Below, piece after piece: positions 1-12,449 of a stretch of 64,000 nucleotides of DNA. Below the pieces are notes generated by a model, which saw nothing but the letters and a program-made list of their open reading frames with translations, was not told the origin of the DNA and did not search any database. Origin of the DNA: Tetrahymena thermophila SB210 (lineage: Eukaryota > Ciliophora > Oligohymenophorea > Hymenostomatida > Tetrahymenidae); contig NW_002476544.1 of NCBI RefSeq assembly GCF_000189635.1, positions 682,001 through 746,000 on the forward strand, in the 5' to 3' direction. Position 1 is the first letter of the stretch; every line of letters begins with the position of its first letter. A program made the translations under genes and the position numbers.

Positions 1-579
1 AATATTAGCAAACATGGAGGAAGAAACTAATTCAGTGATTCTGATGCAATAAAAAAAAAAGTAAAAAAAATAACAAAAGCAGCTGTAGATAAAAAGGAAA
101 ATCAAAGGATGGAGAAAACAAAAGAAGACTAAATGAAAAATAAATATCACTAAAAAGAGATTAAAACTTTAAAATAAAACGTGAGTAAAATATCTCATAA
201 ACTTGATTCAATTACCTATTAATACGAGAACATTATCAATTTAGTTTCTACACTAACTACTAAGCTAAAAATCGTTCAAAGGTAATAGCAACAGGAAGAA
301 GAAGAAAAAATTAAAAATCAATAAATTAATAACAAAAAAATGCCAATAATTATAAACAGAATAAATAAATCTCCATTGTCTTTGAAAGAAATGGATGATA
401 TAGATAAAATACTAGATGATCTTCACGTTTTAAGTCACAAAGATGTTCTTAATCCACTCACTATGAGAAGAAGGAAGAGCTCTTCAGATAGCTAATCATA
501 AGAATTCAGTGATAAAAAGTAGAACTTCTTATCTAAAATCGATTAAAAAGGAATTAAAGATTTTATTTTAGAAAATTGA
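1..579 (+). CDS. 3' end of a gene for a Gln/Lys-rich protein (partial)
   Basis: A single frame is open from base 1 to a TGA at 577-579 when TAA and TAG are read as glutamine, giving at least 192 residues. The 5' end lies outside the window. The protein is hydrophilic. It has a Lys-rich stretch, then a probable coiled coil or low-complexity run with QRQQQQEEEEK at about residues 92-102, and a short conserved-looking tail (SLKEMDDIDKILDDLHVL) near residue 125, followed by a Ser-rich end. No membrane segment or catalytic motif is visible and I do not recognise a family. It is probably an intracellular structural or scaffold-type protein, but that is only an inference from composition. Confidence 0.75.
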
Positions 580-2194
580 AACAGAATCAAACTTTTTATA
601 AAAATTATTAATTTTTGATGTATATATCTATCTATCTATTTATAAATTTTGCATAAATTAATAATTATATTAAAATAAAATAATTTAATAAATCTTTTTT
701 GTATAAAAACTAACCTAATAATTAAAAAGCAAATTTGAAAATTTATTCTTTTACCATTTTGAAGAGAACAAAATACTATATTTACTCTAACTTAAAAAGT
801 TTCTAATTTAAAACCTTTGTTCTGTTTTAATGAGGAAATTTTTTTAAAGAATGAGGTACTAGTCTAATTGAAAAATTGGCTCTGCTATAACATATTTATT
901 TATTTCAACCATAAGAAAGAATTCGTTGAAGCCTGGAAAACACCAAATTTTTCTTGTATCTAAAAATAAATGAAATTAACAAATATGCTTAAACTAAAAA
1001 ATTAAAAAATATTATTTACAGTCAAACTTTAAAAAAAGTTTAATTTTTAAAATAATAATCTATGTAAAAAGAGTATCAGAAAAAATAATTTTATTATCGA
1101 TTAATTCTTAAATTAGGAAATAAATTCTTTCACCAAACCTCAATAGCAAGAAATCTTTCTCTTCATCAAATAGTTGGTATCAGAATACTGTAAAAAATGA
1201 TAAATTTTAAGTAAACAAAAAATATTGGTTTTGGCTGTAATTTAATACAAATGCCCTACAAATATAGATTATTTTTATTCCTTCCTCAAAGCATAAATTT
1301 ATCAATCTATTTCAGAAGAATACTTGCTGATTTCACTTAATAAATGGAAGAAAAATGAATATTATAGAAAGAAAATGATAAACCACGTACAATTAAATTA
1401 ACAATAACTATTTATTTTTTTTATTTCAGACATATGTATAAAATATTTTCCATTCTAAAAATATTTATGGGTTTTAAAATAAATACCATTTTTAAAAAAT
1501 TCATGTTAATTATGAATAGGTTTTTAAATATTCATACAATATTTAATTTTAAAAAATATGAATACCCTAGCTTTTATATTTTTGATTTTATCATATTAAA
1601 TTATTTACAAAATTTTCAAATTAAAATTATAAATGCAAGATAAAACAAACAAACAAATTCATATTATCTTAATAAAGTAGGTAATTAAAAGTAATTTTTT
1701 GCTTATAGGATAGATATTAATTATTTGATTATAATTTATCAAATATGATTTAATTATAATTACTAATAAAAAATAAATGGTCAAAATTAGTTTATGTGAT
1801 TTAAAGCTAAAAATCATAAAGTTAATTTTTTAACAGAAAAGATTTTTGAAATAAATTAATAATTTAAAAAAGTTGAAAAGCAAATAAATTGATTGAGACA
1901 GACAGACATACATACACAGTATTTTTAAACTAATGATTTTGATTTAAAATTGAATAGAGACAAGAAGTGATTAATTTATTTATATACATAATGAAATTAT
2001 ATAGAGTATTACATCTAAATTTATACTATTAATTAATAATTTTAAATGATAATAATTATAACTTGTTAATTGGATTTAAATATTTGTTTATTTGAAAAAT
2101 GGCAATTTTAATTTATTTTTATTTTTTGTTTGTTTGATTGGTTGGTTGGTTGTTTGTTTGTTTTATGAATGTTTTAGTGAGTGGATGAGACTGC
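580..2194. other. Intergenic region, 3' ends of both neighbours
   Basis: This AT-rich stretch lies between two convergent genes and no protein-like frame was found in it. A TTTG/TTGG microsatellite sits at about 2124-2164, just beyond the stop of the minus-strand gene. A 69-codon frame at 1434-1643 is almost entirely Ile/Phe/Lys/Asn from AT-rich sequence and is not taken as a gene. Confidence 0.6.
2124..2164. repeat. TTTG/TTGG microsatellite
   Basis: The stretch has TTTG units, then three TTGG units, then TTTG units again. It lies within the presumed 3' untranslated region of the minus-strand RAP-like gene. Confidence 0.8.
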
Positions 2195-5100
2195 TCAAAG
2201 ATATTTTTAGAGCTGATTATTAATTTCTTTAATTATTGCATTTTATTTTGAGATGAAATCTAGGTGATATATGCTGACGAAAAATTCTTATTTCAATTAT
2301 ACGTAAGGGACATTTAATTTATTTAGAATCATTTGTTTAAGAGCAATACTTGAATTGAAAACTTCTGGAGCCATTTCTTCTCTAGCAGAAATTACATCGA
2401 GTGTGAAAGGAATGGCAGGTAATTTACAGTTTTAATTGGTATTTTAGTTGCTAGATTTAATAAAGAAGTCTACATAGAAAGTTTCAACGTTACTTTATTG
2501 CAAGTATGTAATATTGAGATTTGTTAACACATTTTCAACAAGATTAATATTTTTTTTCTTGATGTGAGTGAGTAAGTATTGCTAACTTTTTTAATAATTT
2601 AAGTTGATTTTGAATTAGTCTTTCTTTATTTCGTGTAAAATCAGAGCATAGCTTGCTTCATAGTCTTAATTCCATACTTAAGGCATAAATTCTTTAACCA
2701 AAGTGAATATCTAGGACATTTGCAAAGTAAAATTGTTTTCAATTAATTTTTATGGGGATGACTTATATACTGATAGGTATTACTCAGGATTTTCTATGTT
2801 AAATAAGCAGAGAGTACGTACTGTAATAATAAATGAGAAATGATTATCACAGTTTGAATTAAAAGTAGACTTAAGTTAATCTAAAATTTTGATTACTGAC
2901 TCTCTATAATTTTGTGCATTAATTAATTAATACAAATTCAAAACATTTAATATTTAATTTGAAGACATCTAGCTAAGTTTCTCCATTATAAACTAATCTA
3001 TTATTTTAAAAGAGACTTCATCTTAAGAAAGAATTTGCCATTAGGTGTCCATGCTTTCATTTTCTTTGTTCTTTGGTGTTTCTTTATCTTGATCTTAAGC
3101 AACTGATTCAGACTTCTCTCCATCAGACTCAGAGACTTAGTCGGAGCTTTGTAATGGGATTTAGATGTCATATTCGTAGCTTGTGATGACTCTGCTTGAG
3201 AGGAAGTTTTAAGAACGAAGGAGATTTCTTAAAATAACTTAGAATTGAGAAACAGATAGTTTTTGGCTGGTTATTAATTTGCAGAGACTTATGTAGAACA
3301 TTTAATGTAATTATGGAGTACCTTTCTCATTTTTGCTGAAGATGGAAACGAACACTTTAAGCAATTCGGGATTCTATGATCTGAGTAGAACATTCTAATT
3401 ATAATCAGAAACTAAGCTATGAGTGATAAATTTGTGGGTCTTTCTGAATAAATCGGAATCTTTGTGATAGTATGTCATAAATAGAATCATTTCTCTCTCC
3501 ATTTGAGGATTTTCCAATATTTTTTAATATATTTTTTAAAACCAGAAGCGCAATTGTACAGGTTCAACAATTTGTAAAGTGTTGTCCTTATGCTTCATGC
3601 ATGAGGCATAAAAAACTTGCTTGATTTTGTCTAGTTCAAAACTTTCATAATTCTTTTGAACTTAGTTCTTTATTTGAAGCAAGACTTTATTGCTTAAATG
3701 AAAGTTCAAGAAGTCTTCTCTTGATATGTTGAAAAGAGCATACAGAGTGTTTTGGTTGTGCTTTGAAGGATCTTAGTTGATATTTTTGACTATTGGCATA
3801 ACTAATTGCATCAAGAATTCTCTTTGTTTAAGATTTATTTAGTTGATTTAGGACCTTATTAAAAGGCAATATTGCTAGACGATTTGGAGCTTATCTTGAG
3901 CTGAATATGCATTTTCCACCTTTTACATTGCGACCTAAAAGCTCATTGAAAGGGGCATTCTGTAAGCAACATCTATTTTCTTTGCTTCTTCCTATTGCTT
4001 ATTTTGCAATAAATTGGATTGGGAAATTCTTCTGAAACTTACATGTTCTTCTTAATTATCTTCTTTTAATGTGGAGTTGGCATCAAACCCTAATAATGAG
4101 TTGTTATTTGAAAACAGATTTTCTTATGTTGACTCAAGGGTGTTGGTGTAATTGTTTTTGTGGACAGAATCCATTTCGTCTTCAATGTCCTTGAATTGGC
4201 TTTGCAATTCCATCTCCTCTTCAGTGAACTTCTCATTTATGTCTGAATACATAGCGAGATTTATGAAGCTCTGCTAAGAAGTATAAGTGAGCTACTAATT
4301 TGACTTAAAGTATCTTAAACTATGGAATAACTAGCTGAATTATCTTGGCTATTTCACTAAATTCTGCACTAATTGTTTACAAATCATTTGTGCTTTGGTT
4401 TTTACTATGGATGATGGGCTTTTTTGGTTTTCTAGAAAGTAGATTTTCCTTTTTTGATATTTTTACTAACTAAATTTGTTTTTTAGCTTAACAACTATTT
4501 CTTGATTTTTGTTTTTTTGGTTGAAATCAGTCTGCTGGTAATTTCTATCTTATAATATTAACTATTTAGGTGTTCTTCTATTTACTTTTAACTTTGCTTT
4601 GCTTTTCTTTTCTTTGTTTCCTTGCTAGCTTGCTTGCTTGTTTTTATCTATCTATGTTTTTTTTTGTTTGTTTGCTTGATTGATTGATTGCTTTTTGCGC
4701 TTAAAGCGATTATTTATGTTTGCTTGTTTGTTTTCTAAAAGCTTTTTAAAAAAGTTAAAATCTGTCCTTTAAAATTTGTATTAATATTTTAGTATTCTGA
4801 TTTGATAATTATTTATGATAATTTAATTTTATAAATTTGTAATTTGACCTCTTTAGAATTTCTATGAAATATTATTTGATCCTACATTTTGAATACCAAA
4901 GAAAGCTTCTTTACTTTTCCTAGATAATTTCTTTAATTACTGTATTCAATTATTTCTACTTACTAATACTCATGGATGTACTTTGAATTAATGCACACAC
5001 TCTACTTATTTTTAATTGTGCCATTTATAGATTTTTGTTCTGTTTACAACTTAATAAAGCGTTATTGATTGGGAAATTTAAAGAAATTTCCTTTAGAATC

Positions 5101-5224
5101 TTCTAATTCTCCTTATAAGAAATGTTTGAAAAACTTACTTTGAACCAAAATCCAGAAACTTCTAAATTTTTTAGTTTAAAGCTTCTTTAAACAAAAGAAT
5201 AACAAGCAAAGTATGAAATAGCAT
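2195..5224 (-). CDS. Large protein with RAP-like C-terminal domain, two exons
   Basis: Exon 1 is 5224-5139, the intron 5138-4920 (219 bases, GTAAGT...TAG), and exon 2 4919-2195. Phases agree and the total is 2811 bases (936 residues) ending in TGA. The start is the first in-frame ATG and gives a hydrophobic N-terminus (MLFHTLLVILLF). Residues of about 30-230 are low-complexity, rich in Lys, Gln and Asn. The rest is helical, with an acidic linker (SESDGEKSESVAQDQDKE) and many Leu/Ile helices, compatible with an alpha-solenoid. The last 75 residues have the outline of a RAP domain: a short strand (FTLDVIS), then ALKQMILNKLNVPYVQLKQE. RAP-domain proteins usually bind RNA in mitochondria or plastids. 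The assignment is by pattern only. If right, the protein may act in mitochondrial RNA metabolism. Confidence 0.6.
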
Positions 5225-5955
5225 TTAAAATATATCAGTATTTTAATAATTTATAATAAAAATATTTTTAAATATAATAAATATTTTGAAATAGAAAAAT
5301 AAAATAATTTATTTTTATAATTTAATTAATTGAATTTTAAAGAATATTTAATTTATAATCACTAATTCTACTTTGGTATTTTGAATAATATCAATTAATA
5401 AGATATTAATTAATTAATTAATTATCTAAATACCCAACTAAAAATGAATCTCATATTATTAATAACAATATTATTTATATTCTTGTTTTTTTATTTTGAT
5501 AATTTAAATATTTTTTTAAAATACCATAAATATCTATTTTAAAAAATTATTAAACGGCAACATTCCAATGAAAAATAAATCAATCTAAGGACTAAATTTG
5601 ATCAAAAGTTTTTATCTGAATATGTCCTTAATATATGAGAAACTACGGTATTTTATTTATTTATTAAACTACGCTAATTTTTCTTACATTTATTAAAAAT
5701 AAATAATTAAATTTTAGAATAGGATAAGGATTAGAAATAAATAGCTTCATTTTATTATAAATTACCTTTTCAGCCAACATATTGATTTATATTAAAAGTC
5801 TTATTTTCTCCTATTAATTTTCCAATAAAATTGATTTAAAACTATCTATCTTTGTTTTTATTCATAAATACTTTTCAAAATAATAATAATCAACAAACAA
5901 AAAAATTCAAAAGAAAAGAAGTAAATAAACTTAGAACTAAATATAAACTAAGATT
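5225..5955. other. Divergent intergenic region with family upstream module
   Basis: This region lies between the RAP-like gene (leftward) and the first membrane-family copy (rightward). From about 5728 to 5955 it carries the repeated upstream module found before most members of that family (markers AGAAATAAATAGCTT, TTTTCAGCCAACATATTG, TATTTTCTCCTATTAATT). No coding frame is seen. Confidence 0.7.
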
Positions 5956-7537
5956 ATGTATAAGCTAAAATAACTCTTTTGGTACTCTGTTTTCTATTAT
6001 CTAGTAAACATTTATAGTATAGTAATTGCTATTTGTCTATACTTATAAGGTGGAGATAATAACAAGGCCTATTTTATTACTTTCTTTACTATTTTTGGAA
6101 TTGATAAACTTATATTAATCTAAATTTTAAAAACTTAATATTATGGTCCAGACAGATTAAAAATTATGTTATTTGATATTTTCTAGATTGGATTCATTTA
6201 CATTTTCTTTGAAGATCATTTTTAATAATTTAGTTTAGTAAATACTTTAAAAACTAAGCTTTACAGTAGAATCATTCCTTAAATTGTTATAGAATTTATT
6301 TTCTTTTTTTGGCTCAAAGGTTTGTCTAATCGAGAAAATTCAGAAAGTATTTTGATTGCAACTTTGTTCAACTTTATATTTTTTTTAGCTCTATTTTGCA
6401 CTCTTTTTTTTGTTATTATGTGGGAAACTGAATTTCTTTTTTCTTACCATGAGATTAATAAAAATTATAAGAGATAAATTTATATTTTCTTCAGATTTTT
6501 CTTGACTCAAATGCCATATTACTTAAGTATATGCACATTTTCTCTATATGATTTTAGAATAAATATAGGTTACTACATAATTGTTTTCATAACAATAATA
6601 GGATACATTTTTTATATTCACCCTAATTCTGATTGCGAATTCATTAAATTTATTTTTAATTATTTATGTTTTAATGGATATAGAATACATGCGGATAAAG
6701 ATTTAGGTTACTTGTCAAAAACTTAAGCATATTTACTTATTGCTACTTATGTAAATTAAATGATTAGAGTTGTTATTATATTTATTTTTTTGCTAAAATG
6801 ATATTTTTGAGAGTTAAGAGATATAAAAAGTAAAGTAAATACTTATATTTATAACTTTAGGATTTAGCTTTTTATAGTTTATTTATCTATTTTATGAATC
6901 TTATGTGATTATATTCAAGACTAAGGTCATTAATATCTTTTCTAAAAGTGACATAAAATCTACTAATATTATTCTTTAGAACAAGAAATATACAAATTTC
7001 ATAATATATCTTAACGAATAATAGAATTTTTAAGATCTATAAGAATAATTATTAAGCTAAAGCGATTTTAGAAATGAACTATCAACTTTTGTAAGACTAA
7101 TTTTATAATTTCTAAGAAAAAATAAATAAGGGATTTTTAGATAAATAGAGATATTAAATTTAGGTTTTAAATATTTTGATCAATTTTGTGATGACATTGT
7201 ATCAAGCATAGAAGATTTGGATGATAATTTGTTCTTATATTTAATGAAACATAAGGGATATAATTATTACTTCATGATGCTAAAATAAAGAGTAAAAAAT
7301 AGATTTTTTTTAAGTTAAATAACCTATAAACTAGCTCGTGAGATTAGCTATAGAAAGTAAGAATATCAAATTTTTAAAAATTTTGAATCTTGTTCATTAT
7401 AAATAACTTTATTTAAAAAAACATTATCTCATCTTATGTATATTTAACCATCTTAAATACTCTATGACTTATATTAAGATTATTCAAGTCTTTTTAATCT
7501 TCGAAAACTTCAAAAAGTAGTGTAATATTCATACTGA
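5956..7537 (+). pseudogene. Polytopic membrane protein family, frameshifted copy (member A)
   Basis: This copy is very close to the intact member at 19027. From ATG 5956 the frame encodes the same N-terminal membrane domain, including TQMPYYLSICTFSLY. After codon 281 an in-frame TGA appears at 6799-6801. Compared with the intact copy there is one extra T in a T-run just before GCTAAAATGAT. In the shifted frame the remaining 740 bases stay open to a TGA at 7535-7537 and match the C-terminal half of the other members. So there is one lesion in an otherwise preserved gene. It is either a very young pseudogene, a homopolymer error in the sequence, or a truncated protein of 281 residues. The family itself is unnamed. 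Confidence 0.75.
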
Positions 7538-7844
7538 CTATGTTTTAGATTTATAATATTAGGAGGAAATTTATATAGTACTTCGAGAATTGTAATCTTG
7601 GAAGTATTTTACTAATTTAAGTGTATTTTGTAATTTTAATATTAAAATAAAAATATCAAACTTTATGATTGTTCATTTTTTTTTTAAATTAAATATTAAA
7701 TTTCAGATATAAAATTTTTAATTTATATTAGACTTTTATTTTATCAATAATGTTCTTAATTATTTTAAAAGGTAATAAATAAATAAATATTTAATAATCA
7801 AATAATTTCAAAATTAATTCTTTTAGAAAATGATTAAAAATCAG
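7538..7844. other. 3' flank of member A
   Basis: This is AT-rich sequence without a coding frame. It begins right after the stop of the frameshifted copy and runs to the next repeated module. Confidence 0.5.
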
Positions 7845-8355
7845 ATAGGAATTAGAAATAAATAACTTTAATTTAATTTAAATTAGCTTTTCAGCCTACA
7901 TATATATATATTAAAAGTGTTATTTTCTCCTATTAATTATCCAAAAAAATTAATTTAAAACTATCTATATGTCTATCTATCTATCTTTGTTTTTATTCAT
8001 AAATACTTTTCTGCCAATATATTGATTTATATTAAAAGTCTTATTTTCTCTTATTAATTATCCTTAAAAATTAATTTAAAACTATCTATATATCTTTGTT
8101 TTTATTCATAAATATTTTTCTGCCAACATATTGATTTATATTAAAAGTCTTATTTTCTCCTATTAATTATCCAAAAAAAATAATTTAAAACTATCTTTCT
8201 AATATCTATCATCTATCTTTGTTTTTATTCATAAATACTTTTAAAAATAATAATAATCAACACCAAAAAAATTCAATAAAAAAGAAGTAAATAAAATAAG
8301 AATTAATCAGCCAATAAGAATAAATAAATTAATAGATATCTATAAGTAGAAATTA
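7845..8355 (+). repeat. Orphan upstream module of the membrane family, internally triplicated
   Basis: The module found before family genes occurs here with its core unit three times (near 7870, 8010 and 8120; unit about 110-140 bases; marker TTAAAAGTCTTATTTTCTC). It runs up to the place where a family start codon would be expected, reading TAATAGATATCTATAAGTAGAAA, then breaks off at about 8355. No family gene follows. It is a promoter region that has lost its gene. Confidence 0.75.
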
Positions 8356-8660
8356 CTAATCAAAATATTAGATATCTTAGTTTTAAATTGAATTTAATTA
8401 ATTAATTTATAAAATAATATTTGAAGTAAAAGAAGGAAGACATTTCATTTAAAATTATTAAGAACTCATCAAATTGTAATTAAAAACTTACTTTTAATAA
8501 AGTTTAATATTTCTATATGTAATGAAAACCGAAAAATATTTTTAAATGAATTATACTATTGTTTAGAATAAATAAAATTATATATTTACCACAATTTCTT
8601 GATAATAATACCATCTAAGAATTACAGAGAATATTAAGGACTAACCAAAAGTGATACCTT
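8356..8660 (-). repeat. Orphan copy of the upstream region of the cysteine-rich genes
   Basis: This sequence closely matches 21780-22060, and more weakly 22690-23000, the 5' flanks of the two small secreted cysteine-rich genes. Shared markers are TTAGATATCTT, GAAGTAAAAGAAGGAAGACAT and ACCACAATTTCTTGATAAT. Here no cysteine-rich gene is attached. The copy abuts the orphan membrane-family module at about 8355, so the point is a recombination junction between two different loci. Confidence 0.75.
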
Positions 8661-10019
8661 TGCATCATTTTTCTTGAATTTAAAGAATAAAATGTTTGAA
8701 TATAATTTTGCATTATACATAAAAATAAAAAATATATTAATTACTTTAAAAAATTTTCTTAGATGTTTTAGTTTTAATAAAATTTATTTTTCAGAAAAAT
8801 TAATAAATTAATTTATTAAATATTTTAAGAATGTTTTTAATAATGTTTATGAACATTTTTTATAAACATGATGATAATAAGTTGATAATCATTATAAGAT
8901 AGTAATAATAATAATAAGAAATTGAACAAAAAACATAACAGCTTTAAGCTTAAATTAGATAAGTTTTATAAAAAAGTTTACCTCCAATCTTAATAAATAA
9001 ATTTAATTTTTAATAAATTAAATGAAAAAGTTTACATTACTTTTTTGAATTTTTTACAAAGAAAGTTAATCAACAAATCTAAAAAATTAGTGTGTTTTTA
9101 TTTTATGCTATTTTTACTGGTGTGAAAATTCTATAAATTTATTGTTTAATTCTGAGGTAAAAAATGAATAATTATTATGAAATATAGAGGAAAAAAGGAA
9201 TTTTAAGAAGTTTTTTTACACATTATGCATAAGAAACAAGCACCTATCAAATTTGATGAATTAAAGGCTATTTACCCTCTCTACTGAGAAAGAACAGATG
9301 TTTAAGATCAAACTTTTAGCTTTTAAAATAAAAATCAATTGAATTTCATTAATTAGCAACTCCAGTATATATTAAAATTCATTTATTTGGGTGGTAGATT
9401 TTATGTATGAATATGATTTTATGAATACTACTTAACTAAGATATTTATTTATAAAAATCAATATTTTTATTGTTTATTTTTAAATTTTATGATATTTTCT
9501 AGAGTTTAAAAATCCAAAATAAACTAAATATTCTTATTTTTGATACTTGCTTGTTTGAAGGCATTTTAATTTCTCTGTCTTTTTGTGTTATAAAATAAAT
9601 ATCCTATTGATAAAAAAATAAACAATTAATATTTCATCAAAAAAAGATTAATCTAATTCAAATAATTTACTCTAAAACAAGAGTTTTACAAATTTCGAAA
9701 TATATTTTTATGATGATAAGACTTTGAAAAAATAAAATCATGAAATGTTGATCGAAAAATATAACTAAAAGTAATAAATTTAATTGTTTTTTCTAGATTA
9801 AAAATCTTATTTATGCAAAATTGAATACTACTACTATTGAAGTGATAAATTTTTTAATCTAATTAAAAATATTAGATAAAAATTAAGGCAGTAATATCTA
9901 TATTTATTTTTATTTGCTATTACTTTATTTTAAACTACATTTAAAAAATAATATTATATATTTATATATTTAACTCTTTCTAATTATTCTTACATTTATT
10001 CCAAATAAATAATTAAAAT
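8661..10019. repeat. Non-coding segment duplicated at 13750-14540
   Basis: From about 9230 to 9860 this region aligns with 13750-14320. Shared markers include TTTTAAAATAAAAATCAATT, TTTCTCTGCCTTTTTGTGTT-like text and ATTTCGAAATA. It shows that the family spread by segmental duplication of roughly 4.5 kb. A 20-codon frame at about 9223-9285 (MHKKQAPIKFDELKAIYPLY then TGA) looks like a leftover gene end; the copy near 13780 is more decayed. Confidence 0.65.
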
Positions 10020-10385
10020 TTTTAATGAGGTAAGGATTAGAAATAAGTAGCTATATTTTTATTGTAAATTATCTTATTAGCCAATATATAGATTTAGATT
10101 AAAAGTCTTATTTTCTCCTATTAATTATACAAAAAAATGATAAATTTTTTAAACTATTTAAAAACATTAGATAAAAATTAAGGCAGTAATATCTTTGTTT
10201 ATTTTTATTTGCTATTACTTTATTTTAAACTACATTTAAAAAAATAATATTATATATTTATATATTTAACTCTTGCTAATTATTCTTACATTTATTCCAA
10301 ATAAATAATTAAAATTTTTAATGAGGTAAGGATTAGAAATAAGTAGCTTTATTTTATTTTATTGTAAATTATCTTTTGAGCTAAC
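9842..10385 (+). repeat. Tandem direct repeat, unit about 294 bases
   Basis: Two copies begin at about 9842 and 10136. Both contain ATTAGATAAAAATTAAGGCAG, the 'TTTGCTATTACTTTATTTTAAA' type of text and the start of the upstream module (GGATTAGAAATAA-like). The second copy leads into the full module before the gene at 10580. A related pair lies at 14308 and 14546. Confidence 0.75.
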
Positions 10386-10579
10386 ATATAGATTTAGATT
10401 AAAAGTCTTATTTTCTCCTATTAATTATACAAAAAAATTAATTTAAAACTATCTATTTTTTCTTAATTCATAAATACTTTTCAAAATAATAATAATCAAC
10501 AAACAAAAAAATTCAAAAGAAAAGAAGTATATAAATACGAATTAATTAGTGGATTATAAAAACAAATAAATTAATAGAT
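10320..10579 (+). promoter_or_regulatory. Conserved upstream module of member B
   Basis: About 240 bases shared with the regions before the genes at 5956, 15004 and 17039. The module ends with AATAATAATCAAC, then an A-rich stretch and TTAATAGATATG, the last three bases being the start codon. Its conservation and fixed place argue for a promoter plus 5' untranslated region, although simple co-duplication could explain it too. Confidence 0.5.
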
Positions 10580-12130
10580 ATGCGTAAGTAGAGATATGTA
10601 TTTTGGTGCCATTTATTCCACAACCTTCTCTTAATTTTCAATATTGTACTTGCTATTAAGCTAATTTTTAATGATTAAATCTATTACGCTGCTTATTTTT
10701 TTGCCACTTTAGGAACATTCAGCTTATTTGATATCTAAGCTGCATATAAATCAGAGTATTAAGAAGTTAAAGAATTAGTTTTTTGGGATTTATTTTAAAT
10801 GGGATTTTTTGTTATGTCCTTTGCTCAAGATCTTAAAAAACATTAAATATCTGAGAAAATAGATTGTATTGAGCGTTTACTTCTTAGGATAACGCCTTTC
10901 ACATTTTATGAATTTCTTTACTTTATATATTATAAAGTTTTAGTTAATAGTAACAATATTGAGATATAAGTTTTGGTTAATCTATTATTATTTTTAATCC
11001 TCTTTAGCTTTATGATGTTTTTTTAAAAATATAATTCTTAGTATCCAGAAGAGATAGATATAGATTTAAAGAGATAAGCTAGTAATTTTTGTAAGTTTTT
11101 TTTAAGTTAATTTTCATATTACTTATCAGTATGTACTCTAACTTTATGTGGATACTTAGGATTATCTACTATAGCTATTTATGTTTTTACAATTATTGGA
11201 TATATGATATATCGCTAAGCAAAATGTGATAAAAAATTGAGTCATTTTATTTGCAGTTAAATATTCTTGAATGGATACAGATTTAATCACTATGATTTTG
11301 ATAAGATAAATGTTAATACCATCTTTTTATAAGTTTCTACCTATATAAATCAATTAATTAGAGTAACTATTTTGATTATATTTTGCAAAAGCTAATTTTT
11401 TGAAAGCTCAGAAAACTCAGATAACATTTTATTGAAATAAGTTTCCTTATACTTAACTTTCGGTTTTAGTTTCTTATATTTCATTGTTTTATTTGAAGAC
11501 TTTTACAATGCCTTATTTAGGACTAAGATAATTGTTATATCTTAAAAAAATGATATAGTAATTGCTAATGAAGCACTGAAAAAAAGGTTTATGAATTTAA
11601 GAATTCTATTTAAAGTAAAAGATAATAGTTATTCAGAACTTTGTTACGAATTGATAGGAACACACTATTAAAAACAAGTATTAACAATGGTAGAACTTTT
11701 ATCAGAATAATATAGATAAAAATGTAAAATGATAATTGAAAATCCAACTCCTTTTTTTTAGTTTAGAGATGAAATATTAATAAATTTAGATAACATTTAT
11801 AACGAATTATTTGATCAATTGTGTAATTATAATTAAATAGATTTAATCAAAATATTAAAATTAAGAGTTGAAAATGGATTTATTTTTAATTCAATAACCT
11901 AAAAGATACAAAACTTAGTCTGTAAACGTTATCCTAAATACAAATAATTAAATAAAATTACATCTATTGAACTGTAGATTGCATCATTTTATAATTTAAT
12001 ATCACCATTTATGCTATTTTCGCCTTCAGAAATAGTCTGTGACCTCTATTATGACTATATTGTAGAGTAAAAAATATACTGCATAAACTCATCTTAATTT
12101 CTAAACACCATGTTCATATAAAACATATGA
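10580..12130 (+). CDS. Polytopic membrane protein family, member B
   Basis: An intronless frame from ATG 10580 to TGA 12128-12130 encodes 516 residues. The first 330 or so residues contain about eight or nine hydrophobic segments. A conserved centre reads FFLSQFSYYLSVCTL, followed by GLSTIAIYVFTIIGY. The rest is a soluble, probably cytoplasmic domain, ending with the family signature ISPFMLFSPSEIVCDLYYD. Unlike its paralogues it runs about 20 residues past this signature. It has the family upstream module and shares its 3' flank with other members. No enzymatic motif is visible. The topology vaguely recalls XK-related proteins, but I see no diagnostic motif and do not claim that. A lineage-specific ciliate membrane family is the safest description. 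Confidence 0.8.
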
Positions 12131-12449
12131 AAAAATGGTAATGGTTTGAATATAAAAATTTTAAAAATGTTTCTTGAGCTTTAAATAATTAATATTAGAG
12201 GTGTATTAATTGTATAGATATGTGTGTGTTTTTATTTTTTATTGAATTTGAAAACAAAATAATATTAAAAAATCTTTATATTCTTTTGATATTTACATTT
12301 TATCGCATGTATTAAATTGTTTTATTATTATCAGAAAAGTGAGAAAAATATATCAAAAAGTTAAATATAATTTAATTATTTTAAATTTATCTTAATAATT
12401 TATAAACTTTCTTTTTACTAAAAAATAATAAATAAATAAAGTTAATTAT
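12131..12449. repeat. 3' flank of member B, duplicated at 18790-18970
   Basis: This is non-coding. The block containing TATTATTATCAGAAAAGTGA followed by GAAAAATATATC recurs after member D at about 18905-18945, so the flank was duplicated together with the genes. Confidence 0.6.

Noticed and set aside
1434-1643. 69-codon plus-strand frame
   Set aside because: Nearly pure Ile/Phe/Lys/Asn composition expected from AT-rich spacer.
2124-2164. AACCAACC on the minus strand as a chromosome breakage sequence
   Set aside because: The Tetrahymena breakage motif needs AAACCAACC followed by a C and CTTTA-like text; here it is just a tandem TTGG microsatellite. No telomeric repeats are nearby.
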